Assembly: GCA_025210515.1 (NCBI GenBank)
Contig: JAOARM010000041.1
Location: forward strand, 1-64,000
Origin: Vallitalea sp.
Lineage (GTDB): Bacteria > Bacillota > Clostridia > Lachnospirales > Vallitaleaceae
DNA length: 64,000 nucleotides
Direction: 5' to 3'
The notes under the pieces were generated by a model that did not search any database, was not told the DNA's origin, and was given only the letters and a program-made list of their open reading frames with translations. This document shows, piece by piece, positions 1 to 7,720 of this stretch. Numbering within the stretch: position 1 is the first letter of the stretch; each line of letters begins with the position of its first letter. Made by a program: the position numbers and the translations under genes.

Positions 1-1
1 A

Positions 2-634
2 CAGACGATAGCAGCTGGAAATCACAAAATATCTAAAATAGCTTCTTCATTGGAAGTTCCATCTACTAAGCTTTCGCCATATATTAGGACTTTGATAGAT
101 TTAAGCCTAGTAGAAAAGCGTATTCCAGTAACAGAAAAAAACCCAGAGAAAAGTAAGAAGGGATTATACTATATTGCAGATAATTTTATAGAGTTCTGGT
201 TTAAGTTTGTATACCCTTATAAAAGTGAATTAGAGATGGGTAATACGGGCTATGTTCTAAATAAGATAAAAAATAATCTAGTAGACAATCATGTGAGTTT
301 TATATATGAAGATATATGTAGAGAACAACTTGTAACTTACTCCAATGAACTAGAGCTTATAGTTAGTAAAATAGGAAGCTATTGGGATTCTAGGGTAGAG
401 ATAGATGTAGTATCAATAGATAATGAAAACAAGAAGCTGATTCTAGGAGAATGCAAATACAATAATAAGCCCATGAATGACAGCATCTTATATAGTCTAA
501 TTGAAAAATCAAATAGCATAAAAGGCTATAATGATTATGAAAAGGTATATATATTATTTTCAATAAATGGCTTTGATGATAGATTAAAAACATTGAGTAA
601 TGAAAAACTAGACTTAATTCTATTTGAAGGATAG
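2..634 (+). CDS. AAA-family ATPase, C-terminal part (gene cut by window edge)
   Basis: Only the C-terminal portion of this gene is inside the window; the reading frame is open from base 2, so the TTG at 50 is internal and not a start. The visible part holds a winged-helix-like stretch (ISKIAS..., SPYIRTLIDLSLVEKR) and then a C-terminal region with YYIADNFIEFWFKFVYP and a nuclease-like pattern EIDVVSID...LILGECKY. This arrangement is that of the archaeal-type ATPase family with a C-terminal DUF234 domain. Known members are P-loop ATPases found sporadically in bacteria and archaea, many without an assigned role. The ATPase domain itself lies outside the window. The next reading frame overlaps its last codons, but that is decayed sequence. 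Confidence 0.75.
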   Translation, partial: QTIAAGNHKISKIASSLEVPSTKLSPYIRTLIDLSLVEKRIPVTEKNPEKSKKGLYYIADNFIEFWFKFVYPYKSELEMGNTGYVLNKIKNNLVDNHVSFIYEDICREQLVTYSNELELIVSKIGSYWDSRVEIDVVSIDNENKKLILGECKYNNKPMNDSILYSLIEKSNSIKGYNDYEKVYILFSINGFDDRLKTLSNEKLDLILFEG

Positions 635-806
635 ACTAAGAGATTCTTCCTTTGAATATGTAAGGCATATCTTAACTATAGATATATCTAAGGAAGCTTT
701 TTGGTATTTAGCAAAGTTTAGATACGCTACTCACCAGATTAGTTTTCATACTTTAAGAGCATCAGCTTGCTTAAGCTTTGAAAGGAGTGAAGTATTAAAT
801 GGGTAA
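624..806 (+). pseudogene. Gene fragment resembling the C-terminus of a DUF3990-type protein
   Basis: A 60-codon open frame overlaps the end of the ATPase gene and has no ribosome binding site. Its core (DISKEAFWYLAKFRYATHQISFHT) looks like a conserved C-terminal end rather than a complete protein; from memory it resembles proteins of the DUF3990 neighbourhood, but I hold that loosely. The following gene at 799 overlaps its last codons and has a good ribosome binding site inside it, as expected for an old two-gene operon whose first gene has lost its 5' part. Confidence 0.35.
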
Positions 807-1071
807 TGATGAGAAGGATGACTTAAAATACGTTTGCAGCCTTATAGAGTATATTTCGAGAGCTACTAAGAATAAAGTAGCTGATATAGTAAAACTACTT
901 GGTAAAAAAGAGATAGGGAGACAACTAGAATTAGCTGAAGTAAATCATTCATTATCTTTTGAACAAGTTGCGGATGAGATTATAGAAGCATTTGGCATTA
1001 AAGAAGGTAGCTTTGATTCAGTAGGGAACTGTGAATACAAAGTCCCAAGTAATGACCTTCTTTATAGCTGA
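799..1071 (+). CDS. Small hypothetical protein, possibly with a frameshifted C-terminus
   Basis: The 90-residue product starts at an ATG preceded by GAAAGGAG. It has a helical N-terminal half (YVCSLIEYISRATKNKVADIVKLLGKK) and a C-terminal motif (FDSVGNCEYKVPS). Similar small proteins of unknown function sit beside DUF3990 and DUF3791 genes in Clostridia; that recollection is not verified. The usual C-terminal continuation after VPS appears to be lost, so the protein may end prematurely. The pairing with the upstream fragment suggests a decayed operon. No function can be given. Confidence 0.5.
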   Translation: MGNDEKDDLKYVCSLIEYISRATKNKVADIVKLLGKKEIGRQLELAEVNHSLSFEQVADEIIEAFGIKEGSFDSVGNCEYKVPSNDLLYS

Positions 1072-1159
1072 AGAGATATCAAATTATAACTCTTCGCTAT
1101 ATTATAGTAGCAGAGAATATTTAAAGGCTTGCTATGAAGCGGGAATGATATTAGATTAA
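1052..1159 (+). CDS. Possible 35-residue small ORF
   Basis: An ATG frame overlapping the end of the 799 gene encodes MTFFIAEEISNYNSS...EYLKACYEAGMILD. No convincing ribosome binding site precedes it. The Glu/Tyr-rich composition looks protein-like, so it may be a short partner or a remnant of the same decayed operon. It could equally be chance. Confidence 0.25.
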   Translation: MTFFIAEEISNYNSSLYYSSREYLKACYEAGMILD

Positions 1160-1202
1160 ATTTGTTATTTATTGTATTCTTGCATACCAGGGAGGTAGTA
1201 CT

Positions 1203-1459
1203 ATGAAAGGTAGGAAGAAAATTATTTATGTTGCCATTTCAATAATTGCAGTATTATTTCCTATAGGTTTCTTATTGGGTGTAGTTAGTGCAAAGATAGC
1301 ATTCCCAATAATATTACACTATTGGGGTGCCAACAGTTATTTAATGGATTATTTATAGTCTCTAAAGACAATAAATAATCTAGATTATTTACAATTATTT
1401 TTGGAAGTTTGTTTATAATATTTGGAATTTTAATCGTTTTTCCAACGTATTACTTGTAA
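1203..1459 (+). pseudogene. Frameshifted small membrane protein, two transmembrane segments
   Basis: An ATG with a GGGAGG ribosome binding site opens a 51-codon frame encoding a basic N-terminus and one hydrophobic helix (IIYVAISIIAVLFPIGFLLG). In a different frame downstream (about 1380 to 1457) a second hydrophobic helix and a natural-looking end are readable (FGSLFIIFGILIVFPTYYL). Two helices split between frames suggest a formerly intact small membrane protein of about 85 residues disrupted by one or more indels. If functional, only the one-helix 51-residue peptide (1203 to 1358) would be made. Function unknown. Confidence 0.4.
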
Positions 1460-1463
1460 AGAA

Positions 1464-1707
1464 TTGATAAGGGATGCTAATAGAATTCCTTCCTTTTTTT
1501 ATTATATTATGGCGAAAAGAAAGAATGCATTTTCAGAAGAAAAACTTGATATCATATCTGCTCTTCTACAGGAGTATGATATCAAGTCAGCTGAGGATAT
1601 CACAAGATGCTCTCAAATATCTACTTGGTGGAACTATACAAAGTATGATGGAAGCTAACTTGATAAATATCTGGGATATGAGCCTTGAACGCAATTGCAT
1701 TGTTTGA
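1464..1707 (+). pseudogene. IS256-family transposase relic (N-terminal part, several frameshifts)
   Basis: Three reading frames in succession match the N-terminal region of IS256-type transposases. The first (from 1464) gives NAFSEEKLDIISALLQEYDIKSAEDIT. The second (around 1610 to 1665) gives LLGGTIQSMMEANL. The third (around 1655 to 1688) gives LDKYLGYEP. Together they reproduce the order and spacing of the family's conserved start, in which the segment GGTIQSMLEAEL is followed by HLGYEKY. The DDE catalytic domain is absent and no terminal inverted repeats were recognised, so this is a dead remnant. It marks past insertion-sequence activity beside truA. Confidence 0.7.
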
Positions 1708-1768
1708 GCTGAGTTTCGCAATTACTAAGTGCTGTGCAAAACAGTGTGACTACAGCTATTCCAACTTC

Positions 1769-2521
1769 TTATATCTCGTAATTTACTTTCACTAATGACA
1801 AGGCTCCAGCCATTGCCTTATGTCCTACATCTTCTCTTGCTTTACTTTCTAATGCTTTCTGGATACATCCTATTTTTTTCTGCCCTGAACCAATTTGAAT
1901 CAATGTCCCAACGATTATTCTTTCCATATTCACTAAAAAGCTATTCGCTGTCATGGTTATAATAATTTCACAAGGTGTTTCTTCTACATTTAACTCCATT
2001 AAGTTTTTAGTAGCATTTTTTACTTTGTTTCTTGTTGTAAATGCCATAAAGTTATGTTCACCTATTAACGTGGAAGCCGCTTTTTGCATAAGCGTTACAT
2101 CTAACTCTTCTTTCATGACATTTACATAATGTCTTTCGAAAAGTGGACGGTTGAGTGCATCCTGTTTCCACAAACGATATTGATAAGTCACACTTTTAGT
2201 TAAATAACGACTATGAAAACGTTCATCCACTGTTTCAATGGATAAAATAACAATATCATCAGGCAAATACTCTTCACAATAAGCACATACTTCATTAGCT
2301 TTATCTTCTGTTTCTGGTACTTTAAAATTAATCAATAATTCATGAGCATGTACCCCTGCATCTGTATTGACAGCACTGATTACTTCAATACTTTCACTAT
2401 AACGCTTAAATAATATGGTCTCAATTTTCCCTTGAATTGTTAAATCATCATACGCGTTTGTCTTCTTAAATCCTTTATACCTTCTACCATCATATGCAAT
2501 CATCATTTTGTAATTCATCAT
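1769..2521 (-). CDS. truA: tRNA pseudouridine synthase A (TruA-like)
   Basis: The 250-residue product is the length of TruA, which converts uridines at positions 38 to 40 of the tRNA anticodon arm to pseudouridine. The N-terminal strand MIAYDGRRYKGF and the catalytic-loop motif NTDAGVHAHELLINF (catalytic Asp54) are clear, as are the later segments RYLTKSVTYQYRLW and GEHNFMAFTT. The Arg that normally precedes the catalytic segment (RTDAG) is Asn here, as in divergent second copies of TruA, so this may be a paralogue. The start is set by AAAAGGAGATAA just upstream on the minus strand. It is convergent with the decayed genes at its 3' side and unrelated to the PKS cluster. Confidence 0.88.
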   Translation of the reverse strand: MMNYKMMIAYDGRRYKGFKKTNAYDDLTIQGKIETILFKRYSESIEVISAVNTDAGVHAHELLINFKVPETEDKANEVCAYCEEYLPDDIVILSIETVDERFHSRYLTKSVTYQYRLWKQDALNRPLFERHYVNVMKEELDVTLMQKAASTLIGEHNFMAFTTRNKVKNATKNLMELNVEETPCEIIITMTANSFLVNMERIIVGTLIQIGSGQKKIGCIQKALESKAREDVGHKAMAGALSLVKVNYEI

Positions 2522-3067
2522 TTATCTCCTTTTAATTCAATCGATTAACTGGTTGCGCCTTTTCCCATGAACATCCTATTTATAGAATCCTAAGTCTAGG
2601 TTTTATTTTTCCTCTTGCTAAATGATAGCATAAAACGAAGAAAAAATCTATTTCAGAATGATATATCTTTTAAATTATACCCATGGCATGGTATCACATT
2701 CTATTTTGGTAATGTAAATTGTAATTCTTAATTGGTACTTGGTTTTAAAATGTTCTGCTTAAGGAAAGAGATACGCCATTGAACATGGTCTGGATAATGG
2801 TTATTAATCGTATTAAAATAGACCAAAGGTGAGTTGTGTGTTGTTTGGAATTTTGAGGATATATCTTAAGGTCTCCTAATCAATAGGAGGCTTTTTATTT
2901 GGAGGATTTTAATAGGGAATAATGTAGACAGGAATAAATTGGTAGGTGTATAATTTATATAATGTAAATGTAAGTTGAGAGGATATTCGGGAACTTGTTA
3001 GTTAAATGACATAGAACCATTATTTCGTGGCTGAGATATATGGTGATTTATACAAAGGAGGAATTTT
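2522..3067. other. Intergenic region of 545 bases with no gene recognised
   Basis: The stretch upstream of truA shows no convincing coding region on either strand. It contains one terminator-like hairpin (2871 to 2897), two TATAAT-like boxes (2949 to 2954 and 2958 to 2963) without a good -35, and the ribosome binding site AAAGGAGG for the gene at 3068. The truA promoter should lie in the first 100 bases on the minus strand but no clear pair of boxes could be assigned. Confidence 0.5.
2871..2897 (+). terminator. Rho-independent terminator-like hairpin
   Basis: GTCTCCTA (2871 to 2878) pairs with TAGGAGGC (2884 to 2891) around a 5-base loop with one G-U pair, followed by CTTTTTATTT. No plus-strand gene directly precedes it, so it is probably left over from a lost gene. 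Confidence 0.55.
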
Positions 3068-3364
3068 ATGAGAATTGGTTGCTGTGCTAGATTTTTTAAC
3101 AATTACAAAGATGAGGTTAGCTTTGCTAAAGAGTATGATTTTGATTTTATGCAATTGTGGTGTGATAAAAATGGATTGGCGGACAAGCACTTTGATGTAA
3201 TTCATGAACATCTTCCATTAGGCAAAGGGGAACTAGATTTTGGATATGTTTTTAGTAATGCTCTAGGTGATTTTAATCGAGATTTAGTGATTGAAGTGGT
3301 GACAAACAATGAAGACATTATAGATTCACGAGAACGGATTAGTAGATCGGGAGGGAATAAATGA
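3068..3364 (+). pseudogene. Sugar phosphate isomerase/epimerase-like gene with internal deletion
   Basis: The 98-codon frame joins the two ends of a TIM-barrel xylose-isomerase-like protein. The N-terminus (MRIGCCARFFNNYKDEVSFAKEYDFDFMQLW) is a family-like first strand and helix. After KHFDVI it jumps straight to HEHLPLGKGELDFGYVF, a motif normally near the C-terminal metal site, followed by a last strand LVIEVVTNNEDI. Family members are about 230 to 260 residues, so roughly 140 central residues are missing in frame. The start has AAAGGAGG seven bases upstream. Its stop overlaps the next gene's ATG (ATGA), as in a translationally coupled pair. A shortened barrel cannot fold as a normal enzyme. 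Confidence 0.6.
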
Positions 3365-3920
3365 AAACATTAATTATAAACGGGTCTCCAAGAAAAGCAG
3401 GAGATTCATGACCTTAGTGAATGAAATAGTTAAGTACTTAAATGGTGATATAAAAATTATAGACACATATTACGATAATATAAGTCCGTGTTTAGATTGC
3501 CGATTTTGCTGGAATAATGATGGGTGTTGCATAGATGATCAAATGCAAGAAGTTTATAAATTACTTAATCAGGTAGATAATATCATCATATCATCTCCAT
3601 TATATTTTTCAGAGTTATCAGGTAAACTACTTAGTTTTGCAAGTAGGCTTCAAACTTTCTATGTAAGACGATACATTAGGAAAGATAGAGAGTTCAAGTT
3701 GAAAGAAAAGAGAGGAATCCTTATCATTACTGGAGGGGGTGACGGGAGTCCAGAGCCAGCTATAGAAAGAGCTGATATCATATTTAGACATATGAATGCA
3801 CATAAGGTGGGGACGATATTATCATTACAAACTGAAAAATTAGATGTAAAAGAAGATAAGAATGCTATGAGTACAGCTAAAAATATTGCGCTACAATTAA
3901 ATAAAACAAGTACTATATGA
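3361..3920 (+). pseudogene. NADPH-dependent FMN reductase / flavodoxin-fold protein, frameshifted near the 5' end
   Basis: The ATG at 3361 gives MKTLIINGSPRKAGDS, the phosphate-binding N-terminus of the family, and then stops at TGA. The rest of the protein continues from 3408 in another frame: SPCLDCRFCWNNDGCCIDDQM, IIISSPLYFSELSGKL and ILIITGGGDG. The two pieces abut exactly (GDS then MTLVNEI), so a single-base indel near 3405 separates them. Iron-sulfur-flavoprotein-like members use the CxxC...C cluster seen here as CLDCRFC...CC. Reading from the internal ATG alone would lack the FMN phosphate loop. A sequencing error would also explain it; the broken neighbours favour real decay. Confidence 0.7.
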
Positions 3921-3958
3921 GCTGGATAGAATAAGCACATAAACAGGAGGCTAATATA

Positions 3959-4747
3959 TTGAAACTGTTTGGAAAATACAGGAATACTAAAACCAATGAG
4001 GACTATATAGTGGGTATAATTGATTCAAAAGGATCAGGAGGAGGCCACATTCAAGGAGAAGAATATTGGACAATTAGCTTTTCGTTGTATGTATGGTATG
4101 AAAAAGACAAAAAGATTAGTGATACACCATTGTATGTGTTTAAAAAAGTAGAACATTCTAAGGTTAAAGGGTTCATGGATAAGGTTAAAAAAGAAAGTAC
4201 TGTTAAAATAAGAATCAAAAAACCCATGAAAAATAATAGAGTTGAGTTAATCGATGTAGAAGGAACTGATTTTCATGATGATGTGTTGCAGCCATATTTA
4301 GATGAAATAAAAAGGGAAGTAACATATCATGATGAGAATCTTGGAACATTGATATACGATAAAAGTGTTGAATGGTTCAGCAAGAACATACAATGGTGCT
4401 CAAATAATACAAAATTGGTCTTTAACACAAAGGATATTAATGAATTAAAAATCATGATTAAAGAGTATAGTGAGGTCTTAAAAAATCATGCCAAATGGGA
4501 TGAAAATGCTAGAGAATTTGCTGCTCTTCGGTTATTAAATCTTAAAAATGATTTTTGGTTGGATATAGATGAAGAAGAGTTAACTCATAGTGATTTTGTT
4601 AATAGAATAGGCTTAGAATGTCTAAGTATAAAAAGTGATGGTGCATTGACATTTTGGTTTGAAGATGGAGATATATTTGCAGGTCATGTCATAATAGTTG
4701 AGGCAAATGTGAATGGCGAGTTTATAGATGCTGAAATGGCAGGTTAG
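3959..4747 (+). CDS. DUF2262-type protein of unknown function
   Basis: The 262-residue protein starts at TTG with CAGGAGG eight bases upstream. The C-terminal half (about residues 120 to 262) has the DUF2262 pattern: NLGTLIYDKSVEWFSKNIQW, a helical middle ending HAKWDENAREFAALRLLNLKNDFWL, and a closing strand set LTFWFEDGDIFAGHVIIVEAN. The N-terminal half (residues 1 to 115) is a small beta-rich domain often found in front of DUF2262. The biochemical function of the family is not known. It stands alone between decayed genes and shows no link to the PKS cluster. Confidence 0.7.
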   Translation: MKLFGKYRNTKTNEDYIVGIIDSKGSGGGHIQGEEYWTISFSLYVWYEKDKKISDTPLYVFKKVEHSKVKGFMDKVKKESTVKIRIKKPMKNNRVELIDVEGTDFHDDVLQPYLDEIKREVTYHDENLGTLIYDKSVEWFSKNIQWCSNNTKLVFNTKDINELKIMIKEYSEVLKNHAKWDENAREFAALRLLNLKNDFWLDIDEEELTHSDFVNRIGLECLSIKSDGALTFWFEDGDIFAGHVIIVEANVNGEFIDAEMAG

Positions 4748-4810
4748 TGATACATTACCGGTAATGAACGGATTCACCTGGAAAAGGTTATAGCTAAAAT
4801 CATTAATTTA

Positions 4811-5212
4811 TTGCAGAAGCCCATTGATGATGATGGTTATTCCATACCAGGAGGGCATGTTAATTTTGGAGAGAAATCAGAAGAAGCTCTGATACGGGAG
4901 TTTAAGGAAGAGGTTAATGCGGATATTAAAGTGGATAGGTTGATTCTAGTGGGAGAGAACTTTTTTCCATGGGGTAAAAGATTATGTCATCAGATTTCAC
5001 TATATTATACAATTGCATTGTGTGACAATAGCCAAATTCCGCTAAGTGGAAAGTTTAGAGCAATAGATGAAACAGGGAATGAGCGAGTTGATTTAAATTT
5101 TTATTGGATATACCTTAATGAGCTTCATGATTTAAAGCTTTATCCCACAAATATCAAAGAAGACATTATATCAATTCCTGAAAATATAAAGCATTTTGTT
5201 TATGTTCAATAG
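4811..5212 (+). CDS. Nudix hydrolase, probably 5'-truncated
   Basis: The Nudix box is readable as G(x5)E(x7)REFKEEVNA within GGHVNFGEKSEEALIREF, with the Glu residues that bind the metal in place; the last Gly of the consensus is Asn. The downstream strands (VDRLILVGENFFPWGKRLCHQISLYYTI and FYWIYLNEL) fit NTP- or NDP-sugar-cleaving family members. The assigned TTG has no ribosome binding site. The strand-turn-strand that precedes the Nudix box in complete enzymes is missing, and the upstream in-frame codons do not supply it. The gene has probably lost its 5' end or suffered a frameshift near 4800. Confidence 0.6.
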   Translation: MQKPIDDDGYSIPGGHVNFGEKSEEALIREFKEEVNADIKVDRLILVGENFFPWGKRLCHQISLYYTIALCDNSQIPLSGKFRAIDETGNERVDLNFYWIYLNELHDLKLYPTNIKEDIISIPENIKHFVYVQ

Positions 5213-5283
5213 TATATGAGAAATAGTAGTTGCAGTATTATGTATATCTAAGAATTAAATTTTGTTGTAGAGGAGAAGGGAAT

Positions 5284-5754
5284 ATGGATTATTTAGAGTA
5301 TAAAACAAGGGTCATAAATACATTTGGCAATTCAATAAATATAAATGAAAAAGATTATCTAGTTGATGTATTATATGATGAAAAATTTAAATTGGAATGG
5401 TATGCCACAAAACTTAAAATGTTTAGTTTTATAAGTTATCGAAATACTGTTGGGATAGATACAATCAAAGAGTATTCAAAAGTATGTTTTGATTATGCAA
5501 GAAAAAATTATAAAGGTTTGCCAAGAGGCTTGCAAAATGGATTTTGCTCATTTTCTGTTTTGGTTAGTGATAATATAAGTAAGGAAGCTATTGATTATGT
5601 TCAAAAAAGACCAACTAAACATTTCTCTGCATTTGAAATGCCAATAGTGTACGATCTAAGTAAAAATACTCTGTATTTTTATAGAGAAACACCTATATGG
5701 GGACGTATTTATTACAAGGATTTTAGAGAGTATATTATGAAAAATTTTAGTTAA
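5284..5754 (+). CDS. Hypothetical protein, 156 residues
   Basis: I do not recognise this family. The ATG at 5284 is chosen over an upstream TTG because GAGGAGAAGG lies just in front of it. The protein has no signal peptide or transmembrane helix. It is rich in Tyr, Phe and Lys, with a hydrophobic C-terminal strand set (MPIVYDLSKNTLYFYRETPIWGRIYYKDF) that looks like a small soluble alpha/beta domain. It is a single gene between the Nudix fragment and the regulator at 5955. Confidence 0.55.
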   Translation: MDYLEYKTRVINTFGNSININEKDYLVDVLYDEKFKLEWYATKLKMFSFISYRNTVGIDTIKEYSKVCFDYARKNYKGLPRGLQNGFCSFSVLVSDNISKEAIDYVQKRPTKHFSAFEMPIVYDLSKNTLYFYRETPIWGRIYYKDFREYIMKNFS

Positions 5755-5888
5755 GCCTTATGATTTAATATGGTAAGAATTTGGTATATTGAACCAAAGA
5801 GCAAAGATTCCATTGAGTTGTAATAGGAAATTAAAGTATCTTTCTCAAAAGAAAGCTTTGTTATATCAGCGCACAATCAAAAGTAATT

Positions 5889-5908
5889 CTACGGTTCGTA
5901 GGTTTTTA
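5889..5908 (+). terminator. Weak terminator-like hairpin
   Basis: CTACG (5889 to 5893) and CGTAG (5897 to 5901) form a short stem with a 3-base loop, followed by GTTTTTA. It could end the transcript of the gene at 5284. The stem is short, so confidence is low. Confidence 0.3.
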
Positions 5909-5925
5909 TAGTTCAACTAATGGAA

Positions 5926-5931
5926 TATAAT
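5926..5931 (+). promoter_or_regulatory. Candidate -10 box (TATAAT) for the HTH-methyltransferase gene
   Basis: A perfect TATAAT lies 24 bases before the TTG start of the gene at 5955. The -35 region at 17 bases spacing is only TTTTTA, so a weak or activated promoter is possible. Confidence 0.35.
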
Positions 5932-5954
5932 GTTTAAAGAGAGGTGGTGACACA

Positions 5955-7022
5955 TTGAATCAAGTTGAAATCGGACTATTTATTGCACAATTGAGAAAAC
6001 AACAAAATTTAACGCAAATCGAACTTGCTGATATTCTGGGGATTAGTAACAAAACTATTAGCAAATGGGAGTGTGGTAAAGGAATGCCGGAACTATCCCT
6101 TATGATGCCACTTTGTGAAGTGCTAAAAATTAATCTGAATGAGTTGTTCAGTGGTGTAAAGTTGACCGATACTGATTATAAAAAGAAAGTTGAGGAAAAC
6201 ATAATGAAGCTTATTGAAGAAGCAGATAAAACAAAACATAATGTAGTTGGTGGGAAAGCTCTGGGAAAAGTGGCTAATATAGTTATGGATGTGAGTAAAA
6301 CTCATAAGACAAATATCGAGTTCTGGAATACAATAGGTAGTGAGCTTTTGGGAGTAACTGCTTTACCAAGTTGGGGTGGGTATTTACCATCAGAACTTAA
6401 ATTGAATTTACTTGGAGATTTATCAGGTAAAAGTATACTTGAACTTGGTTGTGGCAATGGTCACTCATTAGATTATGTTGCTGGTCTAGGAGCCGAAGAG
6501 TTATGGGGAGTGGATATTTCAGCGAATCAAATTAAAAAAACTAAAAGCTATTTAAACTCACAAGATATTAGAGCAAATCTAATATGCTCTCCGATGGAGG
6601 CGGAATGTGGGTTACCAACTGACTATTTCGATATAGTTTTTTCAGTTTTTGGAGTGGGTTGGACTACAAGTTTGGATAAAACCTTTGAACATGTACATTC
6701 ATATTTGAAAAAAGATGGAATGTTTGTTTTTGGATGGTCGCATCCGATTCATAAATGCGTGTCTATTGTAGATGATAAATTTGTTTTTAGTAATTCATAC
6801 TTTAATGAAGAATGGTATTGTGCTGGTATGAGTGATAAAGAGATTATGCTCTCTAACCAAATGTTGAGTACATATATTAATGCACTTGCTAGAAACGGTT
6901 TTGTTATTGAAGCACTGATTGAAGAAACAGATAAAGAAAGAGCAATATCATCAGTAACTGATTTTGGTAAAAAAGCATTAATGTTGCCAACGGCTTTTGT
7001 TATTAAGGCAAGAAAACTCTAG
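5955..7022 (+). CDS. XRE-family HTH regulator fused to SAM-dependent methyltransferase
   Basis: The 355-residue protein has two domains. Residues 1 to about 70 are a Cro/XRE helix-turn-helix (LRKQQNLTQIELADILGISNKTISKWECG), expected to bind DNA. Residues about 130 to 350 are a class I methyltransferase with the SAM-binding motif ILELGCGNG near residue 165, an acidic motif after strand 2 (WGVDIS), and a strand 4 region FDIVFSVFGVGW. This fusion is a known architecture in Firmicutes, with undetermined small-molecule substrates. The TTG start follows GAGGTGGTGA. It is the last intact gene before the PKS cluster and is separated from it by a terminator, so a role in the pathway is not indicated. 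Confidence 0.8.
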   Translation: MNQVEIGLFIAQLRKQQNLTQIELADILGISNKTISKWECGKGMPELSLMMPLCEVLKINLNELFSGVKLTDTDYKKKVEENIMKLIEEADKTKHNVVGGKALGKVANIVMDVSKTHKTNIEFWNTIGSELLGVTALPSWGGYLPSELKLNLLGDLSGKSILELGCGNGHSLDYVAGLGAEELWGVDISANQIKKTKSYLNSQDIRANLICSPMEAECGLPTDYFDIVFSVFGVGWTTSLDKTFEHVHSYLKKDGMFVFGWSHPIHKCVSIVDDKFVFSNSYFNEEWYCAGMSDKEIMLSNQMLSTYINALARNGFVIEALIEETDKERAISSVTDFGKKALMLPTAFVIKARKL

Positions 7023-7142
7023 AGTTGCATGTAGATAGAGTTATTGCACATCAACGCTTTTTTCAGTTTTATAAGGTGGATAGAATGGTATTGGAAATAT
7101 ATTTACAAAACTCGATTTTTTAGCCCTCCCTTGACAGTAGGG

Positions 7143-7211
7143 TATGTATCAAGAATAGAGAAAAAGGCGTTAAGTAAGCTTAATAAAGAATTTACAGGAA
7201 ATGAAAGTTAA
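7143..7211 (+). pseudogene. Short relic resembling the C-terminal end of a sporulation sigma factor (SigK-like)
   Basis: A 22-codon open stretch ending in TAA reads YVSRIEKKALSKLNKEF and a few more residues. This is the recognition-helix end of sigma-70 region 4.2 as found at the C-terminus of sporulation sigma factors, where SYVSRIEKRALLKL is typical. No start codon or upstream sigma sequence is present, and the preceding bases are in disrupted frames. The terminator at 7270 may once have belonged to it. The assignment rests on a short motif. Confidence 0.4.
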
Positions 7212-7269
7212 GATTATAGATATTGGAAATAAATAAAATATATACACATTAATAGATTACCTTATGTAT

Positions 7270-7294
7270 AGCCTCAAATTATGGGGCTTTTTTT
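7270..7294 (+). terminator. Rho-independent terminator upstream of the PKS cluster
   Basis: AGCCTCA (7270 to 7276) pairs with TGGGGCT (7282 to 7288) with one G-U pair and a 5-base loop, followed by seven T. It insulates the cluster promoter at 7524 from upstream transcription. Confidence 0.8.
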
Positions 7295-7523
7295 GTTGCT
7301 CTTTTGTGAATAAGAATAAATGCCTATGAAGTATAGAGCAATGGTTGTGCTTGGAAAGAAACCATTATATCGGTACATAATGAAGAATTGTGTGTATTTT
7401 TATTTTTGTTAAAAAGTTAATATAAATATCATGAATTAAACAACTGTTTGTAAAAAAGGAAATACTTTTTTCATTAATAAGTTATTGTGGAGATATAAAT
7501 AAAAAATACTTGCAATAATGTTA
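7295..7523. other. AT-rich intergenic region, no gene recognised
   Basis: Apart from a 30-codon frame at 7320 to 7412 without a ribosome binding site, nothing gene-like is seen between the terminator at 7270 and the promoter at 7524. The sequence is extremely AT-rich, with A and T runs typical of upstream promoter regions. Confidence 0.5.
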
Positions 7524-7552
7524 TTGACTAATAATTCAAAAACTGGTAAAAT
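7524..7552 (+). promoter_or_regulatory. Vegetative-type promoter of the loaP/PKS operon
   Basis: TTGACT (7524 to 7529) and TAAAAT (7547 to 7552) are separated by exactly 17 bases, each one mismatch from the sigma-A consensus. The flanks are AT-rich. Transcription should begin near 7559, giving a leader of about 240 bases before loaP that contains two terminator-like hairpins. It is the best promoter in front of the cluster. Confidence 0.7.
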
Positions 7553-7682
7553 GTTATAAAATAAAAGTTTTGGTGAATAAATAGTGAAATATGTAAAATT
7601 ATGTTATTGATATTATATAATAATGTAAAATTAGCGCACTAAATCAGCCGATAATTTTATTTTGTTGAAAAATTCATGATAT

Positions 7683-7716
7683 ATTAATCGTCGCAGGGTC
7701 GCGTTAATGTTTTTTT
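7683..7716 (+). terminator. Leader hairpin 1 with U-tract (attenuator candidate)
   Basis: ATTAATCG (7683 to 7690) can pair with CGTTAAT (7702 to 7708) with one bulged T, and seven T follow at 7710 to 7716. It lies inside the predicted loaP leader, so transcription would tend to stop before the first gene unless antiterminated. Confidence 0.55.
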
Positions 7717-7720
7717 GATT

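Noticed and set aside
3408..3920. Reductase read as an independent gene from the internal ATG
   Set aside because: The 5' portion encoding the FMN phosphate loop is present in another frame immediately upstream, so this is a frameshifted gene.
7320..7412. 30-codon frame upstream of the cluster promoter
   Set aside because: There is no ribosome binding site and no recognisable similarity; frames of this length are expected by chance.
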